Shown: in pieces, positions 16,602 through 26,127 of the stretch
Layout of the letters: the number at the start of each line of letters is the position of its first letter
Position numbering within the stretch: position 1 is the first letter of the stretch
Assembly (NCBI GenBank): GCA_965232485.1
Contig: OZ246975.1
Location: 2,666,001-2,730,000, forward strand
DNA: 64,000 nt
Source of the DNA: VXPQ01 sp965232485
Lineage (GTDB): Bacteria > Bacteroidota > Rhodothermia > Rhodothermales > VXPQ01
Direction of reading: 5' to 3'
Made by a program: the position numbers and the translations under genes
The notes under the pieces: generated by a model
What the model saw: only the letters and a program-made list of their open reading frames with translations
What the model was told of the DNA's origin: nothing
The model's database searches: none

Positions 16602-18071
16602 CTACGCCATAATTTGCCGCACTACCTGGCCGCGGACGTCCGTGAGGCGAAAATCCCGTCCCTGATGCTCGTAGATCAACCGTTCGTGATCCATGCCCAG
16701 CAGGTGCAGGATGGTGGCTTGCAAATCGTGGATATGTACGCGGTCCCTGACGGCCGAATATCCGATTTCATCCGTTTCGCCGAAGGTGAACCCGCGCTTG
16801 ACGCCGCCGCCCGCCGCCCACATGGTGTATACGTCCGTGTGGTGGTCGCGCCCCACGAAGGGATTGTCGTCTCCCGTGCGGTTCTCCAGCATGGGCGTAC
16901 GCCCGAATTCCCCGCCCCATACCACGAGCGTATCTTCGAGGAGACCTCGCTGCTTGAGGTCCAGCAGGAGGGCTGTCGTGGGCCGGTCCGTTTCGTCGCA
17001 GCGCTCCTTGAAACCGATGTTGAGCGCTTCATCTGCACTGGCGCCGTGCGCATCCCATCCCCAGTGGAACAATTGCACGAACCGCACGCCCCGCTCCATC
17101 AGCCGCCGCGCCAGCAGGCAATTGTTCGCATAGGAGACCGCGCCGGGTTTCGTACCGTACATGTCGTGGACCCACTGCGGTTCGTCCTCGATGTCCATGG
17201 CTTCCGGCACGGACATTTGCATCCGGAAAGCCATTTCGTACTGGGCCATGCGCGACAGCGTTTCGGGGTCGCCTGCTTCTTCGTAATCCCGCTGGTTGAT
17301 GGCGTTGATCGTTTCGATGGACTTTTGGCGCAGTTCGCGGCTCATGCCTTGCGGATTGCCCACATAGAGCACCGGGTCGCCGTGCGAACGGCACTGCACG
17401 CCCTCGTACACGGTGGGCAGAAAGCCGCTGCCGAATACGCTGCGTCCGCCGTCGGGCTGTTTGCCTCCGGACAATAGCACGATGAAGCCCGGCAGGTTCT
17501 GGTTTTCCGAACCGAGTCCGTAGATGGCCCAGGACCCCATGCTGGGACGCCCCGGGCGGGCATGGCCCGTATGGAGCAGGAGTTGCGCAGGCGCATGGTT
17601 GAATTCGTCCGTATGCATCGCCTTGAGAAAGGTGACCTCGTCGGCGGCCTTGGCGAAATAGGGGAGCATGTCCGAGACCCAGGCGCCGCTTTCCCCATGT
17701 TGCGCGAACGTCGCCTGGGGCCCCAGCATTTTTGGCGTGCCCTTGATGAAGGGGAAAAATTTGCCCTCCAGCAGGGATTCCGGGCACAATTGGCCATGCA
17801 GGCGATGCAGTTCGGGTTTGTAGTCGAACAATTCGAGCTGGGACGGCGCGCCCGCCATGTGCAGGAAAATGACCCGTTTTGCGCTCGGGGCGAAGTGCAG
17901 GCCCCGGATGTCGTCCGCAGCGCCCCGGATCGCGGAATCGGCGGCGGCGCACCCGGCAAGGGTCGGCAGGGCCAGGCCGCCAAAGCCCGCCGCGGCGGTT
18001 TTCAGAAAATGACGCCGTGTGATTCGGTGGAGCGCGTCAAGACGCCGCTCCCGGTACGCTGCATCGGTCAT
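16602..18071 (-). CDS. DUF1501 protein with Tat signal
   Basis: A 489-residue exported protein. The start at 18071 is chosen because it gives a twin-arginine signal (TRRHFLKTAAAGFGGLA, followed by LAGC); the longer frame runs into the next gene. The body matches the DUF1501 family, a relative of alkaline phosphatase/sulfatase folds: VIFLHMAGAPSQLELFDYKP near the start, GGGVKRG and GEFGRTP later. Its biochemical role is unknown. DUF1501 genes almost always travel with a DUF1549/DUF1553 cytochrome gene, as here, with a 2-bp gap. The pair is thought to act in the envelope on polymers. The double signature (Tat plus a lipobox-like Cys) suggests a folded, possibly lipid-anchored protein. Confidence 0.9.
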   Translation of the reverse strand: MTDAAYRERRLDALHRITRRHFLKTAAAGFGGLALPTLAGCAAADSAIRGAADDIRGLHFAPSAKRVIFLHMAGAPSQLELFDYKPELHRLHGQLCPESLLEGKFFPFIKGTPKMLGPQATFAQHGESGAWVSDMLPYFAKAADEVTFLKAMHTDEFNHAPAQLLLHTGHARPGRPSMGSWAIYGLGSENQNLPGFIVLLSGGKQPDGGRSVFGSGFLPTVYEGVQCRSHGDPVLYVGNPQGMSRELRQKSIETINAINQRDYEEAGDPETLSRMAQYEMAFRMQMSVPEAMDIEDEPQWVHDMYGTKPGAVSYANNCLLARRLMERGVRFVQLFHWGWDAHGASADEALNIGFKERCDETDRPTTALLLDLKQRGLLEDTLVVWGGEFGRTPMLENRTGDDNPFVGRDHHTDVYTMWAAGGGVKRGFTFGETDEIGYSAVRDRVHIHDLQATILHLLGMDHERLIYEHQGRDFRLTDVRGQVVRQIMA

Positions 18072-18073
18072 AG

Positions 18074-20686
18074 CTATTCTTTGGTCAGAAAGGCGTCGAG
18101 GTTGAGGATGGCGTTCGCCGCGACGGCCAGGGCGCCTGCTTCGGGCGAAGCCGTCCCTGTCGCTGCCGGAGCGGTCGGTTCGGAGGGAGCGTACGCGGGT
18201 TCGGAGCCGTAGTCCGTTTGGCGCGTCTCCTCGTATTCGGCGAAGGCATTGTCCTTGATATGCAACAGCGCGGCGGCGTCTTCCGGGGATTCCCGATAAT
18301 CGGCCAGCGCCGTTTCGTAGAGGGTTACGAGCGCCTCCAGCGACGTCTGGTCCGGATCCCGTTGCAGCGCAAGCCGGTAGCCTTCCCGGAGCTGCTCTTC
18401 GGGCGTGTCGCGCCCGGTCTGTTGCATGCGGCGGGCCAGCGCTACGGCTGCTTCGACGTACACGGGGTCGTTCAGCGTGATCAGCGATTGCAACGGCGAA
18501 TTGGTGCGGATGCGACGGGAGGCGCACAACTCCCGGGTCATGGCGTCGAAGGCGAGCAGCGACGGGTACGGGGCGGTGCGGCGCCAGTAGGTGTACAGGG
18601 CGCGGCGGTAGCGGCTTTCGCCTTCGCTGGTTACCCACGTCAGATCACTGTACGGGTTGGTCCAGAGTCCCGGCGGTTGTGGCGGGAAGACGCTGGGCCC
18701 AAGCATTTTGTCGCTGAGCAGTCCGCTGACGGCGAGCGCCTGATCCCTGATTTGCTCGGCGGATAGCCGGAAACGGGGCCCGCGGGCGAGCAACTTGTTG
18801 TCCGGATCGACCGCGAGCAGTTCGGGCGAGACATGCGACGACTGGCGATAGGCCGCGCTGGTCACGATTTCCTTGAGCAGCCGCTTTACGCTCCATCCGA
18901 ATTCCTGTGAAAATTGCAGGGCAAGGGCGTCCAGCAGGTCCGGGTGGGTAGGCGGTTCGCCCTGCGTCCCGAAATCCTCGACTGTTTCCACGACGCCCGC
19001 GCCGAAAAGCTGTTCCCAGAATCGGTTTGCGGCCACCCGCGCCGTGAGCGGGTTGGCGGGGTCGAAAAGCCACTCGGCCAGCCCCAGACGACTCTTCGGG
19101 GCGTCCTCCGAAAGGGGCGGGAGTGCGTCGGGCACATCGGGATGGACTTCGTCCCCGTGCGCGAGCCAGTTGCCTCGCTCGAATATATGCGTTGCGCGGG
19201 CCGCGTTCGCCGGAAGCTCCCGGATGATGGGCGTCGTAATCGGGTTCAGGTCGGCGATGGCCCGGCGCAGGCGGGATCGCTCGGCGCGCCGGGCCTCAAA
19301 AGCCGGATTCATGTCGATGAACAGGCTGCGCAGCAGGAAAACATCGTTTGGGCTACGCCGGTCGGCTTCTTTTTGCGCGATTCGGATGACCGGCGGAAAC
19401 AGGGCGCGTCCTTCGAAAAAAGGGGGCCGATCCGTATCCCGGGCATAGTCCTCGAAACGTTGCGTCCAGGCGGCGAACTCGTCGGGAGGCGCGGATTCGT
19501 GCATTTCCTGTTCCAGGGCTTCCAGCGCGGCAAGGAGGCGTTGTCCCTCTTCGGGTCGTTCGTCGAATTCGTAGAGTTTCGGCTCGTTGTTCTCCTGGTC
19601 CATATCGGCCGTGTTGTTGAAGAACGCGAGCAATTCGTAGAATTCTTCCTCCCGGAAGGGGTCGTACGGATGGCCGTGGCATTGTACGCACCCGATCGTT
19701 GCGCCTTGCCACACCTCGAAGGTCGTGTTCAGGCGATCCATCACGGCGGCAACGCGGAATTCCTCGTCGTCCGTGCCGCCCTCCGTATTGGTCATCGTGT
19801 TCCGGTGGAACGCCGTGGCGATGCGTTGTTGCGCGTCGGGGTTCGGAAGCAGGTCGCCCGCCAGTTGTTCTATCGAGAACTGGTCGAACGGCATGTCTGC
19901 GTTGAAAGCCTCGATGACCCAGTCGCGGTACTTCCAGATGGTGCGAGGGAGGTCTTTTTCGTACCCGTTCGAGTCGGCGTAGCGAGCCAGATCAAGCCAG
20001 TACCCCGCCCATCGCTCTCCGAACCGCGGCGAGGCGAGTAGCCGGTCCACCGCGGCCTCGTATTGCGCGTCGGACGGGTCCCGGCAGAACGCGTCTGCAT
20101 CTTCCGGAGAGGGCGGCAGCCCCGTCAGGTCGAGGCTTACGCGCCGCAACAACACCCGGCAATCCGCCTCGGGGGACGGGCGCAGGTTTTCCTGATCGAG
20201 GCGCGCCAGCACGAAGCGGTCGATGTCGTTTTTCGGCCATGCGGGATCGGACGCGGCGGGCAGATCCGGCATTTCCGGAGCCACGTACGCCCAGTGCGTT
20301 TCCCATTCGGCCCCATGGTCGATCCAGCGTTTCAGCAGATCGATTTCCTGGTTGCTCAGCGGCGGGGCTTCGGCGGGCATGCGCTCGTCGGGATCGGCGT
20401 GCGAGACGCGTCGGATGAGTTCGCTTCGACCGGACTGCCCCGGCGCGATCGCATATTTTCCCGATTCGGCGGGTTGGAGCGCGTCGTCGCGGAACAGGAG
20501 ACTCAGTTCTGCTTGCCGCCGAACGCCTCCGTGGCACGTTACGCAATTTTCGTTGAGGATCGGACGGATATCCTCGTTGAAATCAACATCGCTTTCCGCG
20601 GCGTTGCCTATCCACAACACGGCGGCGCCTGCTGTCAGGACGGCGGCAAGCGTCAGGATTCGGCGACGGGTCAGGAACGGGAGCAT
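18074..20686 (-). CDS. Planctomycete-type cytochrome c with DUF1549 and DUF1553 domains
   Basis: An 870-residue exported protein with an N-terminal signal or anchor helix (LAAVLTAGAAVLWIG). A haem motif C48-V-T-C51-H52 opens the planctomycete cytochrome C domain. DUF1549 follows (DIDRFVLARLDQENLRPSP, then RVSLDLTGLPPS) and has a second haem motif, CVQCHGHPYDPF, near residue 332. The C-terminal third is DUF1553 (NPLTARVAANRFWEQLFG, then LLDALALQF). It is transcribed before the DUF1501 gene with a 2-bp gap. The partners are expected to form one envelope redox or hydrolase unit, but no substrate is known. The family is best known from Planctomycetota and also occurs in this lineage. Confidence 0.92.
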   Translation of the reverse strand: MLPFLTRRRILTLAAVLTAGAAVLWIGNAAESDVDFNEDIRPILNENCVTCHGGVRRQAELSLLFRDDALQPAESGKYAIAPGQSGRSELIRRVSHADPDERMPAEAPPLSNQEIDLLKRWIDHGAEWETHWAYVAPEMPDLPAASDPAWPKNDIDRFVLARLDQENLRPSPEADCRVLLRRVSLDLTGLPPSPEDADAFCRDPSDAQYEAAVDRLLASPRFGERWAGYWLDLARYADSNGYEKDLPRTIWKYRDWVIEAFNADMPFDQFSIEQLAGDLLPNPDAQQRIATAFHRNTMTNTEGGTDDEEFRVAAVMDRLNTTFEVWQGATIGCVQCHGHPYDPFREEEFYELLAFFNNTADMDQENNEPKLYEFDERPEEGQRLLAALEALEQEMHESAPPDEFAAWTQRFEDYARDTDRPPFFEGRALFPPVIRIAQKEADRRSPNDVFLLRSLFIDMNPAFEARRAERSRLRRAIADLNPITTPIIRELPANAARATHIFERGNWLAHGDEVHPDVPDALPPLSEDAPKSRLGLAEWLFDPANPLTARVAANRFWEQLFGAGVVETVEDFGTQGEPPTHPDLLDALALQFSQEFGWSVKRLLKEIVTSAAYRQSSHVSPELLAVDPDNKLLARGPRFRLSAEQIRDQALAVSGLLSDKMLGPSVFPPQPPGLWTNPYSDLTWVTSEGESRYRRALYTYWRRTAPYPSLLAFDAMTRELCASRRIRTNSPLQSLITLNDPVYVEAAVALARRMQQTGRDTPEEQLREGYRLALQRDPDQTSLEALVTLYETALADYRESPEDAAALLHIKDNAFAEYEETRQTDYGSEPAYAPSEPTAPAATGTASPEAGALAVAANAILNLDAFLTKE

Positions 20687-20754
20687 CGACGAGCGCTTTT
20701 ATGGGGCGCGGCGCGTCAGGCGCGGCAGCGACGCGCGGCAAGGCATGCAATGGC

Positions 20755-22236
20755 TTACCACTCGTTTTCTTCCTTGGCGATCGGGGCGTGCACCGGCACC
20801 GGATATTTTCCCGTAAAACAGGCGTCGCAATAACCCGCCTCGCCCTTGTTGGCGTTGCGCACGGCTTTCATCAACCCTTCTACGGACAGATACGCCAGCG
20901 AATCCGCGCCAAGCCATTTTGCGCGTTCCTCGTTGGAACCGAACTCGTGCGCAAACAATTCGCTATGGCTGGGAAAGTCCATGCCGTAGTAACACGGACT
21001 GATCACAGGAGGCGCCGCCACCCGGAAATGCACTTCCCGGGCGCCCGCCTCGCGGATCATGTGGACAATGTACCGGGCCGTGGTGCCGCGCACGATGGAG
21101 TCGTCCACGATCACCACGATGCGATCCCTGATTACGCCTTCCACGGTGTTGAATTTGCAGCGCACCCGCATTTCCCGGCGATTCTGCCCGGGCGCGATGA
21201 ATGTGCGCCCTACATAGTGGTTGCGGATGAGGCCGATCTCGAATTTGCCCGAATAGCCCTGTTTGCGGGATTGGCTTACATACCCCAGCGCACTTGTGTT
21301 GGACGAGTCGGGCACAGAAATGACGATGGGTTGCCTTTCGCCTTTTTCGGCGACCGGGACCGGGGCTTCGCGCGCCAGTTGCTTCCCGATTTGTCGCCGC
21401 ACCTTGTCCACCATTTCCCCGTAGATACGCGAATCGGGACGCGAAAAATACACGTATTCGAACACGCACTGGCTGACGCTATGCGACCGGGGGAGTTGGA
21501 AACGCTGGAACGAACCCGTTTCGGCGCCTTTCCGGTCGATCACCAGGATTTCTCCGGGTTCTATGTCGCGTACGTATTCGGCGCCGATCAGGTCGAAGGC
21601 GCAAGTTTCGCTGGCTACGCACCACGAAGCGTCGTGCAGGCGTCCCAGCGACAACGGACGAAATCCGTTCGGGTCGCGAATGGCGACGAGGCTTTCGTCC
21701 GTAAGGATTACGAGCGAAAAGGCGCCTTCCAGTTGGGCGAGCGCATCCCTGATCTGGTTTATTTGCTTGCTTCGCCGACTTTGCGCAATGAGATGCAGGA
21801 TCAGTTCCGTATCGCTGGTGGTCTGGAACAGCGTACCCTGATCGCTGAAGGACTGCCGCAATTCGCGGGCATTCGACAGGTTGCCGTTGTGCGCAATGGC
21901 CAGGTTGCCGTTTTTGTAATGCACCACGAACGGCTGGATGTTCGCCTTGTTGTCCGAGGCGCCCATCGTGGAATACCGGTTGTGTCCGATGGCGGCGTTC
22001 CCAAGCAGCTTGCTTTCGAAGATGGACTGGTCGGCGAACACATCCAGCACCAACCCGCGGCCCCGGTGGGCCTGCATGACGCGCCGTTGCCTGGCTTCGT
22101 CGTAGGTGGAGCTGACGATGCCCGACGATTCCTGGCCGCGGTGCTGCAGGGCGTGCAGGCCGTAGTACGTATGTCGCGCCGCGTCCCCGGCATTGAAAAT
22201 GCCGAAAATGCCGCAATACTCTCGTATCTGATGCAT
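20755..22236 (-). CDS. purF: Amidophosphoribosyltransferase
   Basis: A 493-residue cytoplasmic enzyme for the first step of purine synthesis: glutamine plus PRPP to phosphoribosylamine. The N-terminal glutaminase domain starts after a short propeptide with catalytic Cys8 in CGIFGIF; GLHALQHRGQESSGI and HNGNLSN follow. The phosphoribosyltransferase domain has the PRPP loop VIVDDSIVRGTT (about residues 380-391). The C-terminus has CDACFTGKYPVPV with paired cysteines; together with C-terminal cysteines elsewhere these could be ligands of the iron-sulfur cluster seen in the Bacillus-type enzyme. It is a core gene with no operon partner of the same pathway here. Confidence 0.97.
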   Translation of the reverse strand: MHQIREYCGIFGIFNAGDAARHTYYGLHALQHRGQESSGIVSSTYDEARQRRVMQAHRGRGLVLDVFADQSIFESKLLGNAAIGHNRYSTMGASDNKANIQPFVVHYKNGNLAIAHNGNLSNARELRQSFSDQGTLFQTTSDTELILHLIAQSRRSKQINQIRDALAQLEGAFSLVILTDESLVAIRDPNGFRPLSLGRLHDASWCVASETCAFDLIGAEYVRDIEPGEILVIDRKGAETGSFQRFQLPRSHSVSQCVFEYVYFSRPDSRIYGEMVDKVRRQIGKQLAREAPVPVAEKGERQPIVISVPDSSNTSALGYVSQSRKQGYSGKFEIGLIRNHYVGRTFIAPGQNRREMRVRCKFNTVEGVIRDRIVVIVDDSIVRGTTARYIVHMIREAGAREVHFRVAAPPVISPCYYGMDFPSHSELFAHEFGSNEERAKWLGADSLAYLSVEGLMKAVRNANKGEAGYCDACFTGKYPVPVHAPIAKEENEW

Positions 22237-22312
22237 TCGGTTCCGTTTTAATGGATGACAAACCTGTGCATGACGATCAAGGTAGGTAATTCCTGTGCGC
22301 CATACAACGGAC

Positions 22313-23800
22313 TTAACGAGCGTTTCCTTGACCCGGTTCGCCAGGTTTCGTTTCGTTGTTTTCCTGCTTGCCGGCAGGCAGGGCGCGGCGTACGTGCACC
22401 CGGCCTATCCGATTGTTTTCGACCGTCGCGACCCGAATGATCAGGTCTTCGATTTCCAGGCTGTTCCCTTCTTCCGGGATCGTTCCGGTTTCGTGGAAGA
22501 TCAATCCGCCCAGCGTTTCGAAATCGTATCCCTCGGTGTCGAGCGAGGCGTTCAGCAGTTCGTTCACGTCGTCCAGGTCGATGCGGGCGTCGAACAGGTA
22601 CGTCGCGTCGTCGAGCCGCTCGTAGAGTCGCTTTTCGATTTCGTCGTGTTCGTCGCGAATTTCTCCGACGATTTCCTCCAGGATGTCCTCCAGCGTGACC
22701 AGGCCCGCCGTGCCGCCGTATTCGTCTACGACCACGGCCATATGGGTTTTTTTCGCTTGCAGGTCCTTCAGCAGATCGTCCAGCTTCTTGCCTGGCGGCA
22801 CGAAAATGGCGGGGCGGGCCACCTTCCTCCAGTCGAGCGATGAATTTCCGTTCGCGCCCAGCAGGTAGGGGAGCAAATCCTTGGCGTACACGACGCCCAG
22901 GATGTTGTCCAGGTGGTCGGCGTACAATGGAATGCGGGAATGTCCCGTTTCGCGGATCAGCGTCAGTGCGTCCCCGACGCCGGCGTTTACCGGAAGCGCT
23001 ACGACGTCCAGCCGGCTCACCATGATTTCCCGGACGGACGTTTCCCCGAATTCCACAATGGAGTAAATCATCTCCTTTTCTTCCTCTTCAATAGTGCCGT
23101 GCGCCTCGCCGACGTCGGCAAGCGTTTTGAGGTCTTCCGGCGAGATGCGCGCGCCGTCCGTTTCGAGTCGCTCGCGCATGAATCTTGTCGAACGGGCCAG
23201 AAACCCGGACAGGGGGTACAGGATGCGGTGCAGGGTCGCCAGCAGTCCGGAAACCATTCGGCTGAATGTTTCGGCATGACGTACGGCCAGCAACTTCGGC
23301 GTGATTTCGCTCATGACCAGGATGACGAAGGTCAGCGCTACGACCTCTAGAACGACCGTGACGGCCCAACTCCACGCCATGGCTTCGGCAACCCTCGCAG
23401 TCAGCAGGGCGGCCACGATGGCGGCAGCCACATTCGTCGCCGTGTTCAGGATCAGGATGGTGATGAGCAGGCGCCGGGGCTGTTCGAGCAGCTTCAGCAC
23501 CCGCCTTGCCGCGCGGTCGCCGGTTTCCGAAAGAGACGCCTTCGCCGAACCGGTGAGCGAAAAAAGCGCTACCTCCGAGCCGGAGAAGATCGCTGACGCC
23601 AGCAGAAGCAGAACGAGCGCAAGTACGCAGGCGGCTACGAAGGCCCCGCTCAGCGAGGCGAACGCAGTCTGCGCAAGCAGGAATAACGAAGCAGGGTCAG
23701 GGTCCAATGGAGGGGCGGCCAGTTCCGGGGGATCGATAGAAAGAAGTAAAAGTAGGGATTTGCGCATACATTCGCGCAGGTCTGTCCGCCGCCGCAGCAT
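22313..23800 (-). CDS. CNNM/CBS/CorC-HlyC transporter (GldE-like)
   Basis: A 495-residue inner-membrane protein. Residues about 40-200 hold the DUF21/CNNM transmembrane domain with three to four helices (VLALVLLLLASAIFSGSEVA, then EITPKLLAVRH). Two CBS domains follow (VREIMVSRLDVVALP, then THMAVVVDEYGGTAGLV), and a CorC_HlyC domain ends the protein. The family includes magnesium or cobalt efflux proteins and the gliding-motility protein GldE of Bacteroidota; the architecture fits GldE, but gldD is not adjacent. The start at 23800 overlaps nothing; an internal ATG at 23767 (MRKSLLLLLS) is equally likely. The last codons run through a CTTGCCGGCAGG palindrome copy. Confidence 0.88.
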   Translation of the reverse strand: MLRRRTDLRECMRKSLLLLLSIDPPELAAPPLDPDPASLFLLAQTAFASLSGAFVAACVLALVLLLLASAIFSGSEVALFSLTGSAKASLSETGDRAARRVLKLLEQPRRLLITILILNTATNVAAAIVAALLTARVAEAMAWSWAVTVVLEVVALTFVILVMSEITPKLLAVRHAETFSRMVSGLLATLHRILYPLSGFLARSTRFMRERLETDGARISPEDLKTLADVGEAHGTIEEEEKEMIYSIVEFGETSVREIMVSRLDVVALPVNAGVGDALTLIRETGHSRIPLYADHLDNILGVVYAKDLLPYLLGANGNSSLDWRKVARPAIFVPPGKKLDDLLKDLQAKKTHMAVVVDEYGGTAGLVTLEDILEEIVGEIRDEHDEIEKRLYERLDDATYLFDARIDLDDVNELLNASLDTEGYDFETLGGLIFHETGTIPEEGNSLEIEDLIIRVATVENNRIGRVHVRRALPAGKQENNETKPGEPGQGNAR

Positions 23801-23819
23801 GGGGCGAGGCGCCCTTGCG

Positions 23820-24587
23820 CTATTCGTACAGGTCGTCGAGGTCGGCGTCCGCCAGCTCCTTCAGGAAGGCGGCGATTTTCGTCGTCAGGTCGTTGAAGAA
23901 CCGGACGCCCTTGTCCGGCGTGGCGCGAGACGGATCTCCCACCCCGGTGCTCTCGCTGATCTGCGACCACTGCCGTTCGGCCCAGACCCATTTCTCCCGC
24001 AGTCCCTCAATGTTGAATCGGCGCTCGGCGCCATCGCCCGCCTCGTCAAGCGGCAGCACGAGGTCGGGGGCAAGGCACATCATCAGGCTCGTTTCCATTT
24101 CGCCGGCGTGGTCTACCGGCATTTCGAAATAATCCGGGGGGTTCAGCGCCTTGAACCAGTGCATTTCGCACAGAAACATGTTCGGGTGGGCGACGCCGAG
24201 TTCCCGGATCATTTGCCGAAAATCGTTGCCCCCATGGCCGTTCAGGATCAGCAGTTTCCGGATTTCGGTGCGCGAGACGGTATCGACGATATCCCCGAGC
24301 ATCGCAGCCTGCGTACTCGGGAAGAGATTCATGTTCAGCTTGACGTCGAGTTGCCCGGTGTTGACGCCGAAAGGAATGGTGGGCAGAACAATGACGTTGG
24401 CGCCAGCTTCCCATGCTTTGCGCGCTGCTTCGGCGGCGATATGGTCGCACTGGGTCACATCGGTGGAGTACGGCAGATGGTAGTTGTGCGCTTCCGTGGC
24501 GCCCCAGGGCAGCACCGCCACATCGTATCGGGTCTGCCGGAGGGCTTTCCAGTTTGTATCCGCAAGAATGTACGGGCGAATGGGCAT
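23820..24587 (-). CDS. Creatininase-family amidohydrolase
   Basis: A 255-residue enzyme with the metal-binding pattern of the creatininase family: WGATEAHNYHLPYSTD near residue 28-43, LNGHGGNDFR near 118 and HAGEMETSL near 165. Family members hydrolyse creatinine, the formamide of a riboflavin intermediate in archaea, or a mycofactocin peptide. None of those contexts is present here, so the substrate is unknown. It is upstream of the CorC/GldE-like gene by 19 bp and probably shares its transcript. Length is normal. Confidence 0.88.
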   Translation of the reverse strand: MPIRPYILADTNWKALRQTRYDVAVLPWGATEAHNYHLPYSTDVTQCDHIAAEAARKAWEAGANVIVLPTIPFGVNTGQLDVKLNMNLFPSTQAAMLGDIVDTVSRTEIRKLLILNGHGGNDFRQMIRELGVAHPNMFLCEMHWFKALNPPDYFEMPVDHAGEMETSLMMCLAPDLVLPLDEAGDGAERRFNIEGLREKWVWAERQWSQISESTGVGDPSRATPDKGVRFFNDLTTKIAAFLKELADADLDDLYE

Positions 24588-24639
24588 GGCGGAAGCAGGG
24601 CGGTTCGTCTCGGAAGAAGCGTGCGTTCAGGCTATGCGG

Positions 24640-25497
24640 TTACGATTCGCGGCGGCGCCTGGCGGGATCGTACACGGGCTTTCCCATGGGGCGGGTACGG
24701 AGCGTACCGTTGCGAAGCGCCCGAACCCGGTCGCGGGCAATCGCCGCGTAGTCGGGCGAAATATCGCAACCATACGCCGTTCTGCCGTGCATCAGCGCTG
24801 CGACGATCGAAGATCCAACGCCCATATGCGGATCGAAGACCGCATCGCCCGGATCGGTCATGGACAGCACGAGCCGCTCCGCCAGTTCGACTGGAAACTG
24901 GCAAGGATGGATCGTTTTCTCCACGTGATTATTCTTCACGCTGGGAAATCGCCACACGTCACTGGGGTTTTTGCCTTTCGGATTGCCCGACAACTGCCCG
25001 ATGTTCGGTCCTTTGAAATGCCGTTTGTTCGGATATTTCGCCGGAACCCGGACCGGATCCAGATGAAACGTGTAATCGTCGCTCCGGGTCCACCAGTTGA
25101 TCGTTTCGTAGCGTCCGGAGAAGCGTTTCGAGCAATGGAGGCCATGCCCGTAATGCCACACGATCCGGTTGCGCATCTTCAGGCCATGCTTGCGGAAAAG
25201 CGGATACAGCACTGCGTCAAGCGGGACGATGGCCCCGTTCTGCACATAATTGCCGACCTGCCAGCACAGGGAGCCGGCGGGGTGCAGCAGCCGCACGCAT
25301 TCGGAAATGACGCGATCCTGCCGTTTCAGGTACTCTTCCAGCGGCGCTCGCTTTTCGTAGGCTTTGCCCAGATTATACGGAGGCGACGTGACGATCAGTT
25401 TCAGGCGACCGTCGCCGAGCTCCTGCATGAACGCAAGGTTGTCCGTGCATTCGATAATGCATTTCGCCGTCTTCGCGTTCTGCCCGTTTGTCCGCAT
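24640..25497 (-). CDS. Orphan DNA methyltransferase (beta group, N4-cytosine or N6-adenine)
   Basis: A 285-residue methyltransferase. The catalytic motif TSPPYNLG is near residue 34, and the S-adenosylmethionine motif (DAVFDPHMGVGSS) comes late, near 235. That order defines the beta group. TSPPY is common in N4-cytosine enzymes but also occurs in N6-adenine ones, so the product is open. The target-recognition region lies between, around residues 90-200. No restriction endonuclease or specificity subunit is nearby, so it may act alone in regulation, or protect against an element that is gone. It is 52 bp upstream of the creatininase gene and follows a hairpin downstream of ssb. Confidence 0.9.
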   Translation of the reverse strand: MRTNGQNAKTAKCIIECTDNLAFMQELGDGRLKLIVTSPPYNLGKAYEKRAPLEEYLKRQDRVISECVRLLHPAGSLCWQVGNYVQNGAIVPLDAVLYPLFRKHGLKMRNRIVWHYGHGLHCSKRFSGRYETINWWTRSDDYTFHLDPVRVPAKYPNKRHFKGPNIGQLSGNPKGKNPSDVWRFPSVKNNHVEKTIHPCQFPVELAERLVLSMTDPGDAVFDPHMGVGSSIVAALMHGRTAYGCDISPDYAAIARDRVRALRNGTLRTRPMGKPVYDPARRRRES

Positions 25498-25572
25498 TCG
25501 GCGCGTTCTGCGTCAGGTGGAATATCTCCGCAGGGTCGGACCGGAAACCCCCTCAAGCAAGCGAGAGAACCT

Positions 25573-25599
25573 GTGTTTCCGGCCCGGGACCGGAAACAC
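25573..25599 (-). terminator. Hairpin downstream of ssb
   Basis: A perfect 10-bp inverted repeat (25573-25582 and 25590-25599, GTGTTTCCGG) with a 7-base loop, about 60 bp past the ssb stop codon and before the methyltransferase start. It suits a terminator, but no T run follows. Confidence 0.45.
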
Positions 25600-25659
25600 G
25601 GCGAAGAGCGTCAGGTTGCGCGGTTCGCACAGCGCCCCGCGGACATATTCCGACATGGA

Positions 25660-26127
25660 TCAGAACGGGAGATCGTCGTCCGGATCGTACCCTGCGTCCG
25701 CATCGGCGCCGGCCGGGGACGCCGCTTTCCGGGGCGCCTGCGGTTTGCTTCCGGAAAAGCCGCCCGTCGATCCGTTCCCTGATTCGTTTCCGCCCCGCGA
25801 GTCCAGCATCATCATCTCGCGGGCGCGGATTTCCGTGGTGTAGCGCGTGTTGCCGTCACGGTCTTCCCAGGAGCGCGTTTGCAGCGGCCCTTCGAAATAT
25901 ACCTTGGACCCTTTCCGCAGGTATTCGCTGCAAACCTCCGCAAGGCGGGCCCAGGCTACGACATTGTGCCATTCGGTCCGCTCGACCATCTCTCCGCTTG
26001 CGTCTTTGTATCGGTCGGTGGTGGCGAGCCGCATGTTGCATACGGCTGTTCCGTTTCCGGTGTAGCGCATTTCCGGATCCTGTCCCAGATTGCCGATCAG
26101 GATGGCTTTGTTGATGGCGTATGCCAT
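25660..26127 (-). CDS. ssb: Single-stranded DNA-binding protein
   Basis: A 155-residue protein with the SSB OB fold in residues 1-110 (MAYAINKAILIGNLGQDPEM, then WHNVVAWARLAEVCSEYLRKG). A disordered glycine/serine-rich linker follows, and the protein ends with the acidic tip DDDLPF that recruits replication and repair proteins. The start is supported by AGAGAGGT seven bases upstream. It coats single-stranded DNA in replication, recombination and repair. Length and tail are those of a normal chromosomal SSB. Confidence 0.96.
   Translation of the reverse strand: MAYAINKAILIGNLGQDPEMRYTGNGTAVCNMRLATTDRYKDASGEMVERTEWHNVVAWARLAEVCSEYLRKGSKVYFEGPLQTRSWEDRDGNTRYTTEIRAREMMMLDSRGGNESGNGSTGGFSGSKPQAPRKAASPAGADADAGYDPDDDLPF

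Noticed and set aside
16461..17477. 338-residue plus-strand frame opposite the DUF1501 gene
   Set aside because: It has no family similarity and overlaps entirely with a well-supported gene.
22313..23800. Haemolysin function for the CorC/HlyC protein
   Set aside because: The HlyC name in this family is historical; the domains are those of a CNNM-type ion transporter or GldE.
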